Part shown: piece by piece, positions 43,662 to 51,196 of the stretch
How the letters are laid out: the number at the start of each line of letters is the position of its first letter
Position numbering within the stretch: position 1 is the first letter of the stretch
NCBI RefSeq assembly: GCF_050231725.1
Contig: NZ_CP077172.1
Span: 682,001 to 746,000, forward strand
DNA: 64,000 nucleotides
Reading direction: 5' to 3'
DNA from: Fusobacterium nucleatum_L
Lineage (GTDB): Bacteria > Fusobacteriota > Fusobacteriia > Fusobacteriales > Fusobacteriaceae
The notes under the pieces: generated by a model
What the model was told of the DNA's origin: nothing
Seen by the model: the letters and a program-made list of their open reading frames with translations, nothing else
Database searches by the model: none
Position numbers and translations under genes: made by a program

Positions 43662-45067
43662 ATTTTCTCCTTCTTAAACATTTCTATTTTTTCTTTACAT
43701 CTCTTGTCTAGTTCTCTTATGTATAGTGCAGGGTCTTTAGGGTTTACATATCTTTCTATGTAGTCTATTCCATTTCTTTCTTCTATGACTATCTTACTTA
43801 TTCCCCCTCCACCTAGTGCCACAGTATTTTGATTTTCCTCTATCATTTCAATATTAAAAATACTTTCTTTTCCTTCTTTTGAATAGCCTATGTTTTCTCC
43901 CCATTCAATAATATTTTTTTGTCTATACATATAATAAGGTTTCATAGCCTTTTCTTCAACTATTTTTTGTATATGTTTTTCAATCAAGGCTCTATCAATA
44001 ACATTTCTTTCTTGGCTTTCTTTAAATAATTTTGAGGCTCTTTTAAATGCCAAACAATGTATAGTTAAATTATCTATATCATAATCTTTTAATTGACTTA
44101 AAGTATCTAAAATTTCTTCTGTTGTTTCTTCTGGCAGACCTATTATTAAGTCCATATTTATTATAAAATCTAATTTTTTAGCCTCTTTAAAAATCAAATC
44201 AAAGTTTTCTCTATTAAATTTTCTATTAACCCTTTTCAAAGTTTCTAAATTAAATGATTGTGGATTTAAACTTATTCTATCCACAGAATATTTTTTCATT
44301 ATTTCTAACTTTTTAACATTTAAGCTGTCTTCTCTACCCGCTTCAAAAGTAAACTCTTTCACATCTGACATATCTATATTTTCAAGTAACTCTTTTAAAA
44401 CTCTTTCTAAATCTTCTTCTGTTAAGGTACTTGGAGTTCCTCCACCAAAATATATAGAGGATACTTTTTTATTATATGTCTTTAAAAAATCTCCTACTAT
44501 TTGAATTTCTTTTAAAAGTGCTTCTACAAAATCATTATAGAATCTTCCAACTCCTCCATTTATTTCATAGGAAGCAAAAGAGCAATATTTACATTTAGTT
44601 GGACAAAAAGGTATTCCAAGATATAAGTTTATATGCTCTTTATCTAAAAGCTCTAATTCTTTTTTTACAACAGTCTCCATTAGATTTATTTTATCATCTG
44701 TAACTAAATAGAAATCTTTTAAAATTTTTCTAGCCTCTATATAATCACAACCATTGATTAAAAGTCTTCTTAAAACTTTTGTTGGTCTTACTCCCATAAG
44801 AGAACCCCAATCATATTTTTTATCTAAAAGTTTTAATAAACTTATTTTACACATAGTTAATATTTGGTCTTCTATTTTATTTCCTAAATCTATATATGAA
44901 AACTCTCTACTTTTATTTAATTTTTCAGATTTTACCTTTATTTTAATTAAATTATCTTCTTTTAAAATTTCAAAATTAATTTTATCTTCTAAAAGTTCTG
45001 ATACCATCACCCTAGTAAATTCTTCTATACTTCTCAAATTTACTTCTACATTTGTTTCTATTAACAA
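43658..45067 (-). CDS. hemZ: HemZ-type radical SAM coproporphyrinogen dehydrogenase-like protein
   Basis: A 469-residue radical SAM protein whose cluster motif CPTKCKYC (Cys155, Cys159, Cys162) is followed by SFASYE. Other family motifs are YFGGGTPSTL, EAGREDS and NPQSFN, and the MGVRPTKVLRRL segment in the N-terminal extension is typical of HemZ rather than HemW. HemZ is annotated as oxygen-independent coproporphyrinogen III dehydrogenase, but heme-auxotrophic anaerobes carry it too, so actual activity is uncertain. It is translationally coupled to the ComEA-like gene. Confidence 0.85.
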   Translation of the reverse strand: MLIETNVEVNLRSIEEFTRVMVSELLEDKINFEILKEDNLIKIKVKSEKLNKSREFSYIDLGNKIEDQILTMCKISLLKLLDKKYDWGSLMGVRPTKVLRRLLINGCDYIEARKILKDFYLVTDDKINLMETVVKKELELLDKEHINLYLGIPFCPTKCKYCSFASYEINGGVGRFYNDFVEALLKEIQIVGDFLKTYNKKVSSIYFGGGTPSTLTEEDLERVLKELLENIDMSDVKEFTFEAGREDSLNVKKLEIMKKYSVDRISLNPQSFNLETLKRVNRKFNRENFDLIFKEAKKLDFIINMDLIIGLPEETTEEILDTLSQLKDYDIDNLTIHCLAFKRASKLFKESQERNVIDRALIEKHIQKIVEEKAMKPYYMYRQKNIIEWGENIGYSKEGKESIFNIEMIEENQNTVALGGGGISKIVIEERNGIDYIERYVNPKDPALYIRELDKRCKEKIEMFKKEKI

Positions 45068-45069
45068 GT

Positions 45070-46020
45070 TTAATCACTCTCTATTTCTAAATTTTTTAAA
45101 TATTTTTCCTTTGTTACCATAAAATTTTCTATTCCACTTTCAATAAGAGTAGGAATTTGATTTAATTTATTATTTAAAATTAAATTCGCAACTGCCTTAG
45201 TATTATTTAAAATTTCAAAAATTGGAACAGTCTTTTTCCCTCTATGCAATTCTTGTGAAAGAATAAATCTTAAAATTGAAGCTAATTGCTCCCTTATAAA
45301 GTCTTTTTTCTCAGTCCTTACCATAGAAATTAACCTATTTACACTTTCAACTGTATTCATAGTATGTAAGGTTGAGAAAACTAAATGTCCTGTTTCTGCT
45401 AATTTTAAAGCAGAATACAAACTCTCTTCATCTCTAATTTCTCCCAGTATTATAATATCTGGATCTTGTCTTAGTGAACTTTTCAAAGCTTTTTCAAAAC
45501 TTTCAACATCTTTTCCTAGCTCCCTTTGAATAATTAAAGAATTTTTATTCTCAAAAATATATTCAACAGGATCTTCTATTGTTAAAATTTTTAAATTCTT
45601 ATTTTCATTAAATTTTTCTATTATATTAGCAAGAGTTGTTGATTTACCACTTCCTGTAATTCCAGTTACTAAAACCAAGCCATCTTTTAAAGATAAAATT
45701 TTTTCATCAATTAATTTATTAATAAATTTTCCTTTAAGTTTTATTGGCTCTTTATTTATTACTCTAATAACTAAGGCTAATTTTCCCCTTGTTAGAAAAG
45801 AATTTACTCTATATCTTTGATTTTTAGAATCTGTATAAGCAAAATCTTCTTCAATTTTTCCATTGCAAATCTCTAAAAGTTCATCTTTACTCATTGTTAT
45901 ATAGTTATCATATTCTGTTATTTTTCCATCTTTCCTAAGATAAATTTTTTCACCCTCAAGTAAATGTATATCTGAAATATTATTTTCTCTAGCATAATCA
46001 AATATCTTTTCTATATTCAT
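45070..46020 (-). CDS. pilT: PilT-type secretion ATPase
   Basis: A 316-residue hexameric ATPase of the type IV pilus retraction family. Visible motifs: Walker A GITGSGKST (120-128), Asp box TIEDPVEY, Walker B DIIILGEIRD (about 188-197), and His box TGHLVFSTLHT (210-220). The N-terminal PAS-like half is shorter than in classical PilT (~345 residues), and the AIRNLIRE-type retraction motif is not clearly present (QIPTLIESG occurs instead). It likely powers a pilus or pseudopilus used in DNA uptake or twitching. Upstream is comM, downstream hemZ and the ComEA-like gene. Confidence 0.9.
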   Translation of the reverse strand: MNIEKIFDYARENNISDIHLLEGEKIYLRKDGKITEYDNYITMSKDELLEICNGKIEEDFAYTDSKNQRYRVNSFLTRGKLALVIRVINKEPIKLKGKFINKLIDEKILSLKDGLVLVTGITGSGKSTTLANIIEKFNENKNLKILTIEDPVEYIFENKNSLIIQRELGKDVESFEKALKSSLRQDPDIIILGEIRDEESLYSALKLAETGHLVFSTLHTMNTVESVNRLISMVRTEKKDFIREQLASILRFILSQELHRGKKTVPIFEILNNTKAVANLILNNKLNQIPTLIESGIENFMVTKEKYLKNLEIESD

Positions 46021-46042
46021 AAAATCCCTCTACTATTTTTTA

Positions 46043-47542
46043 CTACTCTCTCTTTTTAAATGATATTGCTTCAAGTAAATGTTTTCTTTCTATATCTCGC
46101 TTTTCTTCTAAATCTGCTATTGTTCTAGCAATCTTTAAAATTTTATCATAAACTCTTGCAGAAATCTGTAAATTTTCTAAGGCAGATATTAAAAATCTCT
46201 TATCTTCCTCTTTTATTATACAATATTTTTTCAATTCTTCTTGGGTCATTTTTGAATTAGTTTTAGCTTCTCCATATCTTTTAGTTTGAATTTCTCTAGC
46301 TTTTATAACTCTTTTCCTTATATCAGCTGAACTTTCTTCCTTTTTATCATTTACTAATTCTTCTTCACTTAATCTTTTTATTTGTATAACTAAATCTATT
46401 CTATCTAAAATAGGTCCTGACAATTTTTTAGTATATCTTTCTACCTCTGTGGCTGAACATTTACAGTTTCCTTCATATAGATGACCACAAGGACAAGGAT
46501 TACTTGTCCCAACTAAAATAAAGTTACTTCTAAATTCCACTCTATACATGGCTCTTGTTATACTTACATAACCATCTTCTAAAGGTTGTCTTAATGCTTC
46601 TAAGACAGAATGTTTAAATTCACTCATTTCATCAAGTATTAAAATTCCATTACTTGCTAAACTTATCTCACCTGGTAAAGCTTTCTTTCCTCCACCCACC
46701 ATAGCTGCAAGTGTTGTACTATGATGTGGCATTCTTACAGGTCTTTTTGAGATTATAGGATTTCTTTCAGATAATTCTCCTGCTACACTATATATTTTTG
46801 TACTTTCAATAATTTCACTTTCAGTCATTTCTGGAAGTATGCCTATCATTCTTTTAGCAAGCATAGATTTTCCAGAACCAGGGCTACCTATTAAAAGTAT
46901 GTTATGTCCCCCTGCTGCTGAAATTTCCATTGCTCTTTTTGCAAAATACTGTCCTTTGACATCAGAAAAATCTAAAATAGCTTCTTCTGCTTTAACTAAA
47001 TTTATTTTTTCAAATTCTAATTTAATACCATTTTCTATAAAATTTATAACATCAGATACATTTTTAACAGCAACTATATCTACACCATCTATCAAACTTG
47101 CTTCATTTCTATTTTCATAAGGAACTACTATTCCTTTAAAACCTTTTTCCTTAGCAAGAATCACACTATTTATTGTTCCACTCACACCTTTTACTTCTCC
47201 ATCTAAGGATAATTCTCCAATGAAAAGATAATCTTTAAATATATCTCTTTCATCTTTTAAAAGTTTCATTTCTAAAATTATGCCCAAAGCTATGGGTAAA
47301 TCAAACTGTGCTCCTTCTTTTTTTATTCCAGCTGGAGATAAATTAACAACTATTTTTTGAGGAGCTATTTCATAATCAGAATTTTTCAAGGCTGCTTTTA
47401 CTCTGAATTTACTTTCAAGTATAGCTGTGTCTCCCATACCAACTATTGAAAACATAGGTAAACCTCTTGAAATATCAACTTCTACTTCAACTAAATATGA
47501 TTCTAATCCTAAATAGCTACTTGTAAAAATCTTCTTCTTCAT
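46043..47542 (-). CDS. comM: YifB/ComM-family AAA+ ATPase (Mg-chelatase-like)
   Basis: A 499-residue protein with an N-terminal Lon-like domain (VEVDISRGLPMFSIVGMGD, NLSPAGIKKEGAQFDLPIA) and an AAA+ core. The core has Walker A LIGSPGSGKSMLAKR, the RMPHHSTTLAAMVGGG loop, Walker B GILILDEMSEF, and CPCGHLYEGNCKC cysteines. ComM is a helicase promoting branch migration during natural transformation. It is the first gene of the comM-pilT-hemZ-comEA-hslO run. Confidence 0.94.
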   Translation of the reverse strand: MKKKIFTSSYLGLESYLVEVEVDISRGLPMFSIVGMGDTAILESKFRVKAALKNSDYEIAPQKIVVNLSPAGIKKEGAQFDLPIALGIILEMKLLKDERDIFKDYLFIGELSLDGEVKGVSGTINSVILAKEKGFKGIVVPYENRNEASLIDGVDIVAVKNVSDVINFIENGIKLEFEKINLVKAEEAILDFSDVKGQYFAKRAMEISAAGGHNILLIGSPGSGKSMLAKRMIGILPEMTESEIIESTKIYSVAGELSERNPIISKRPVRMPHHSTTLAAMVGGGKKALPGEISLASNGILILDEMSEFKHSVLEALRQPLEDGYVSITRAMYRVEFRSNFILVGTSNPCPCGHLYEGNCKCSATEVERYTKKLSGPILDRIDLVIQIKRLSEEELVNDKKEESSADIRKRVIKAREIQTKRYGEAKTNSKMTQEELKKYCIIKEEDKRFLISALENLQISARVYDKILKIARTIADLEEKRDIERKHLLEAISFKKRE

Positions 47543-47619
47543 ACTCTACTCTCCCCTTTTACCACTTATCATTTTATTTTAAAATTTTTCTTGAAATATA
47601 TTTAAATAACTTTTTGATA

Positions 47620-47694
47620 TAACTGCTGTGATGTCGATTATTGTTGAGAGAGCATTTTGGAGCTCACAAAACACTGATGGCTATCAAGCAGTTA
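47620..47694 (+). ncRNA. Structured RNA element, copy B (between comM and mntP)
   Basis: This 75-nt element matches 19752-19827. P1 TAACTGCT/AGCAGTTA (47620-47627 with 47687-47694) is fully paired although four positions differ from copy A. P1b is GAT/ATC instead of GAC/GTC. P2 has two further compensatory pairs, one G-U and two mismatches. P3 GAGC/GCTC and its TTTTGGA loop are conserved. It lies 78 nt upstream of the comM start (minus) and 114 nt upstream of mntP. A likely mntP -10 box (TATAAT, 47771-47776, preceded by TGT) lies downstream of it, so it is probably outside the mntP leader. Role unknown. Confidence 0.65.
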
Positions 47695-47808
47695 GATATA
47701 TAATTAGAATATTTTTTATTTTTTCAAGAAAAACTTTTTTCTTATTCTTTATTTTTTTTCTGAATAATGTTATAATTGTTTTTCCAATAAACTTAATGGA
47801 GGAAAATG

Positions 47809-48361
47809 ATGTCAACTATCAGTGTATTAATAACAGCCTTAGCTCTAGCTATGGATGCTATGTCCCTTTCTATTTACCAAGGGATAGCCTCAACAGAATC
47901 TCAAAAAAAAACAAAACTTTTTAAAAATTGTATTAACTTTTGGAATCTTTCAATTTGCTATGGCATTAGTGGGTTCATTCTCAGGAACTTTATTCATACA
48001 CTATATTTCATTATACTCAAAATATGTTTCATTTGCTATATTTTTATTTTTAGGACTTATGATGTTAAAGGAAGCCTTGAAAAATGAAGAAATGGAATAT
48101 GATGAAAAATACTTGGATTTTAAAACTTTAATTATAATGGGAATTGCAACAAGTCTGGATTCTTTATTGGTTGGATTAACATTTTCAATTCTACCTTTCT
48201 ACCAAACTTTGTTATATACAGTTGAAATCGGAATTATCACTGCAATAATAGCTGGATTAGGCTTTATATTAGGAGATAAATTTGGAAATATCCTAGGGCA
48301 AAAATCTCATTTTTTAGGAGCAACTTTATTAATCTTTATTTCTATAAATATTTTATTATAA
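47809..48361 (+). pseudogene. mntP: Manganese efflux pump MntP, frameshifted
   Basis: The N-terminal half MSTISVLITALALAMDAMSLSIYQG and the C-terminal half from IVLTFGIFQFAMALVGSFSG are in different frames. The shift is near 47903-47925, either in a run of nine A or a later run of five A, each one base too long for a continuous MntP of about 183 residues. Both halves keep the family's acidic membrane motifs (MDAMSLS, ATSLDSLLVG). The start is ATG 47809, with GGAGG 6 nt upstream. MntP exports Mn2+. If the shift is real, the product is truncated at about 92 residues; homopolymer phase variation or sequencing error would explain it equally. Confidence 0.85.
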
Positions 48362-48367
48362 TATATA

Positions 48368-48395
48368 TTGACTTTCAAAATATATAGTGTATAAT
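48368..48395 (+). promoter_or_regulatory. Promoter of the small 40-residue protein gene
   Basis: TTGACT (48368-48373), 16-nt spacer, TATAAT (48390-48395). It begins only 7 nt after the mntP stop codon, so the small gene has its own transcript. Confidence 0.7.
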
Positions 48396-48437
48396 AATAG
48401 TATAAAATAAAGTAGCTAAAAGATTGGGGTGAAACTT

Positions 48438-48560
48438 ATGGATGCCTATAACTATAATAGAGAAGAATTTAATAGAATTTTAAATGGAAAAATAACAAGA
48501 AAATTAATAATCACAGCTACTGTATTAGCTGGATTAGGAATATTAAATAAAACATTTTAA
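48438..48560 (+). CDS. Small 40-residue single-span membrane protein
   Basis: A short ORF with promoter, a GGGGTGAAA ribosome-binding region and a terminator-like hairpin downstream. The N-terminal half is polar (MDAYNYNREEFNRILNGK) and the C-terminal half is hydrophobic (KLIITATVLAGLGIL), so a single-pass inner-membrane peptide is likely. I recognise no family. The complete transcription unit argues that it is real. Confidence 0.6.
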   Translation: MDAYNYNREEFNRILNGKITRKLIITATVLAGLGILNKTF

Positions 48561-48600
48561 AATTTAGAAAATAGTAAAAGTTGTTGTGAATTAATTTATA

Positions 48601-48643
48601 TGAGCTGCACCCAAAATCTTGGACACAAGATTGGAGGTGTAGT
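48601..48643 (+). repeat. IS-end-like hairpin, copy 1, acting as terminator
   Basis: The 43-nt sequence opens TGAGCTGCACCC, contains AATCTTG-GACA-CAAGATT, and folds into a long hairpin followed by seven T. It is nearly identical (two single-base indels, one substitution) to the reverse complement of 54341-54383. The opening resembles inverted-repeat ends of IS150-group (IS3 family) insertion sequences, from memory. It ends the transcript of the small gene and faces the convergent gene at 48655-49116. Confidence 0.75.
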
Positions 48644-48654
48644 TTTTTTATTTT

Positions 48655-49116
48655 TTAATAACTCATATAAATTTCTCTATCTTCTTCATTTTCATATGTT
48701 ATATCATTATAATCAGGAAGTTCTCCTTTTATAGATTCTGTCTTAAATAAAATATCAAATATTAATTCACCTTTTTTAAAAACTTCCAACTTATAATATT
48801 CATTGTTACTTACAACTTTTTTTATTTGATAACTATAGTCTTTAGCTTGAGGATTTATAAATCTAAGAGTGTAGACATAAGCCTGTTGAGCAAAGTTTCC
48901 AAAATCTGTAAATAAAGTTTCACCATCAATACATCTTATAATTATTTCTGGTTTTCCTTTCTTTCCATATGAATAATAGTAACAGCCCTCTTTTTCTTCA
49001 TCTTTTAAAACCTTAACAATTTTTCCTTTCTTCGTTTCTCCAGAAAATATAACAGTTTTTTCAGCAAAGCTTAAGGAACCTAGAATTAACATTAAAATTA
49101 ATAAAATTTTTTTCAT
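48655..49116 (-). CDS. Secreted or periplasmic protein of unknown function
   Basis: A 153-residue protein with a clear signal peptide (MKKILLILMLILGSLSFA, cleavage after SFA) and no lipobox. The mature part is charged, with a CYYY/CIDGE pair of cysteines that might form a disulfide, and ends EDREIYMSY. I do not recognise a family. Ribosome site AGGAGG is present. It is a lone gene between the small membrane protein and nusB. Confidence 0.7.
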   Translation of the reverse strand: MKKILLILMLILGSLSFAEKTVIFSGETKKGKIVKVLKDEEKEGCYYYSYGKKGKPEIIIRCIDGETLFTDFGNFAQQAYVYTLRFINPQAKDYSYQIKKVVSNNEYYKLEVFKKGELIFDILFKTESIKGELPDYNDITYENEEDREIYMSY

Positions 49117-49208
49117 TTAAAAATCCTCCTTAATTTTTAGTATACTGTATTCTATAATTTTTTATACTCTTTTTCAAATTAATTGTACCGTTTTTAAAAA
49201 TAAAGAAA

Positions 49209-49231
49209 AAGGAACCATTAGATAGTTCCTT
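49209..49231 (-). terminator. Terminator overlapping the nusB 3' end
   Basis: AAGGAAC/GTTCCTT (49231-49225 with 49215-49209) straddles the nusB stop codon and is followed on the minus strand by five T. Confidence 0.7.
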
Positions 49232-49691
49232 CATTTTTTGCTTTTTCTATATTTGCTAAAATCCCATTTACGAACTCATAAGACTTTTCATTTCCATATT
49301 CTTTTGCTAATTCTACTATTTCATTAGCAATGACTTCAATAGGAGTTTTCTTTACTAAGATTTCATAAGTAGCCTCAATTAATAAGGTTCTTTCAATAAC
49401 TCCAATTCTTTCATAAGCCCAGTTTTGAGTATTTTTCTTTATAACATCTTTAATATTATCATAGTTTTCAACTATTCCATTGATAGAAGTATTTATGAAA
49501 TCTAGTTGCTTTTCAGTTAAAGCATTTATAAATTCTTCATTATTTTGTAAATATATATTAAAGGCTTCTTTTAATTCATCTGAAGTTGACTCTGTTGCTT
49601 CAACTCCAAAGATTATTTTAAACACTTCTTCTCTAGCTAGTCTTACTCCACCTTTTACTTTTTTTTCTTGTTCCTCAAAATTTTTATTCAT
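49218..49691 (-). CDS. nusB: Transcription antitermination factor NusB
   Basis: A 157-residue all-helical protein with the NusB N-terminal pattern RLAREEVFKIIFGVEAT and the C-terminal motif VERTLLIEATYEIL-TPIEVIANEIVELAKEYG. NusB binds boxA RNA with S10 to prevent premature termination in rRNA operons. Its N-terminal tail of about 14 charged residues is longer than usual. It lies last in the asp23-amaP-DUF2273 run with a 4-nt gap, as in many Firmicutes. Confidence 0.95.
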   Translation of the reverse strand: MNKNFEEQEKKVKGGVRLAREEVFKIIFGVEATESTSDELKEAFNIYLQNNEEFINALTEKQLDFINTSINGIVENYDNIKDVIKKNTQNWAYERIGVIERTLLIEATYEILVKKTPIEVIANEIVELAKEYGNEKSYEFVNGILANIEKAKNEGTI

Positions 49692-49695
49692 CTGA

Positions 49696-49923
49696 TTAAT
49701 CCTCTTTTAATCTTTTTAAAATAATTCTTTTTATTTCTTTTGTAAATGAAGAATCTCCTAGCTTATAACCTACAAAAGCAAAAGCAAATATAACAATAGC
49801 TTTTAAAATTCCATAGTTAATTACTGTAAGTCCAACTATAAAGCCTAAAATAGCTCCATAAACTTTTCTCCAATTATTGATAATTTTTTCTAATAGAATT
49901 TCTAAGATATTATCAGGCATCAT
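49696..49923 (-). CDS. DUF2273 small membrane protein
   Basis: A 75-residue protein with two hydrophobic segments (YGAILGFIVGLTVINYG, and AIVIFAFAFVGYKLGD), typical of DUF2273 proteins encoded with AmaP and Asp23. They are thought to help anchor Asp23-type proteins at the membrane. Its start overlaps the amaP stop by 4 nt. Confidence 0.88.
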   Translation of the reverse strand: MMPDNILEILLEKIINNWRKVYGAILGFIVGLTVINYGILKAIVIFAFAFVGYKLGDSSFTKEIKRIILKRLKED

Positions 49924-50504
49924 TCACTCACCTCTACATCCTCATCAACTTCATCGTTGGGAATATTAGAAGTTTTAGCTGTTTCTCTAATTACTTCTTT
50001 TGCTTCTATTTTAGAAATATTAATGACAATTTTATTCGCTTCAACACCAATATTTTCATTTAAATCCTTTTTAATTAAGTCTTGAAGTTGAGTAATTTTA
50101 TTAGCAATATTTATCTTCGCTAGCAATTCACATTTGATATAAATTAAAAATTTATTTCCTTTTAATTCACTTGTTGTTTTTACTCCTGTGATATCTGGAT
50201 CTTTTCTTAATAGATCACTAACATAGTTATTAATTGTGGCTCTTGATATCTTTAATGTCCCATTTTCTGTCTTTCTCTCATAATCTTTCTTTCTTTCAAA
50301 AAGGCTAAAGAACTTACATAGACATATAAAAATATATAAAGAAGCTAAGACAAGTACAACCATTTTATATTCAAATGTAGTTACATTTGCTATATAGGGA
50401 TTATCATAGAAAAATTGTCCAGGTAAAAGCACATAGTTTAAACTTACCAAGGATATTAAAAATATTCCTACCCAAGCTAATAAAAATATTATTTTTTTAA
50501 ACAT
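49920..50504 (-). CDS. amaP: Alkaline-shock membrane anchor protein AmaP
   Basis: A 194-residue protein with two N-terminal transmembrane segments (about 5-25 and 48-66) and a C-terminal cytosolic domain resembling an Asp23-like fold (GTLKISRATINNYVSDLLRKD). AmaP anchors Asp23 to the membrane in staphylococci. The acidic tail ends DEVDEDVEVSE. It is 21 nt after the Asp23-type gene. Confidence 0.88.
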   Translation of the reverse strand: MFKKIIFLLAWVGIFLISLVSLNYVLLPGQFFYDNPYIANVTTFEYKMVVLVLASLYIFICLCKFFSLFERKKDYERKTENGTLKISRATINNYVSDLLRKDPDITGVKTTSELKGNKFLIYIKCELLAKINIANKITQLQDLIKKDLNENIGVEANKIVINISKIEAKEVIRETAKTSNIPNDEVDEDVEVSE

Positions 50505-50525
50505 ATATTATCACCTAAATTTTTA

Positions 50526-50897
50526 TTATTCTTCAAATTCTTCTGCTGTTTCTTGAACTTCTTCTTCCATCTTTACATTTTGTACATAAATATTAACTTC
50601 AACAACTTTAAGTCCACTTAACTTTGATACAGCTTCTAAAACTGCTTTTTGAACTTCTTCAGCAACTTCTGGAATTTTATATCCATATTTAATAACTAAA
50701 TAAATTTCTATGCTACATTCAACTTCTCCAACTTCAACTTTAACACCATTAGTTGGTCTTTTCTTTCCTAACATTTTGCTAACTTCATCTACAACTCCAC
50801 CAGCTAATTTGTAAACACCTTCTACATCCATTGCTGCCTTTGCTGCTATTGTTTTTACCACATCATCTGCTATTCTTATGTTTCCTAATTCTGACAT
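50526..50897 (-). CDS. Asp23/Gls24 family envelope stress protein
   Basis: A 123-residue protein with the Asp23 pattern GNIRIADDVVKTIAAKAAMDVEGVYKL and, later, VKVEVGEVECSIEIYLVIKYGYKIPEVA. It is rich in acidic residues at the end. These proteins form a membrane-associated layer implicated in envelope stress. ATG 50897 is the start; an upstream ATG at 50912 reads through the GGAGGTG ribosome site. It is first in the run leading to nusB. Confidence 0.93.
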   Translation of the reverse strand: MSELGNIRIADDVVKTIAAKAAMDVEGVYKLAGGVVDEVSKMLGKKRPTNGVKVEVGEVECSIEIYLVIKYGYKIPEVAEEVQKAVLEAVSKLSGLKVVEVNIYVQNVKMEEEVQETAEEFEE

Positions 50898-51005
50898 AAA
50901 AAACACCTCCACATTTCTTTCGCAAAATATTTAAAATTTGCATAAAATTTCATCATAATAATAAGACACTAACTTCCTAACGATTTTAGCACTTCTATTT
51001 AGTTT

Positions 51006-51034
51006 ATTTTAACATAAAAAGAATAGTATTACAA
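51006..51034 (-). promoter_or_regulatory. Promoter of the asp23-amaP-nusB operon
   Basis: Minus strand: -35 TTGTAA (51034-51029), 17-nt spacer, -10 TAAAAT (51011-51006) preceded by TGT. Its -35 is 10 bp from the -35 of the divergent rpsB promoter, so the two could compete for polymerase. Confidence 0.65.
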
Positions 51035-51044
51035 GTGAGAATAA

Positions 51045-51073
51045 TTGACAAAATTTAAAAAATGTGGTAGAAT
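51045..51073 (+). promoter_or_regulatory. Promoter of rpsB-tsf
   Basis: Consensus -35 TTGACA (51045-51050), 17-nt spacer ending TGTGG, -10 TAGAAT (51068-51073). Transcription should begin near 51080, giving a leader of about 117 nt. Confidence 0.85.
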
Positions 51074-51079
51074 TCTTTG

Positions 51080-51158
51080 GCGTTAAATAATCACATCAAT
51101 TATTTCTAAGCATGGTGCTCTAACTTTTAGTTTAGATCGCTTAGTTTTGAGATTGATG
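51080..51158 (+). promoter_or_regulatory. Structured rpsB leader (probable autoregulatory element)
   Basis: CATCAAT (51094-51100) pairs with ATTGATG (51152-51158), and inside it CTAAGC (51106-51111) pairs with GCTTAG (51139-51144). The apical part holds an imperfect CTAAC/GTTTAG hairpin. Many bacteria have an S2-responsive element before rpsB; this nested structure occupies the same position. I cannot show that it binds S2. Confidence 0.5.
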
Positions 51159-51196
51159 GAAGAATAACCAAATTTAAAAATTTTAGGAGGAAAAAA

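Noticed and set aside
47620..47694. Manganese (yybP-ykoY) riboswitch before mntP
   Set aside because: The same fold occurs after phzF, the sequence does not fit that class, and the likely mntP promoter is downstream of it.
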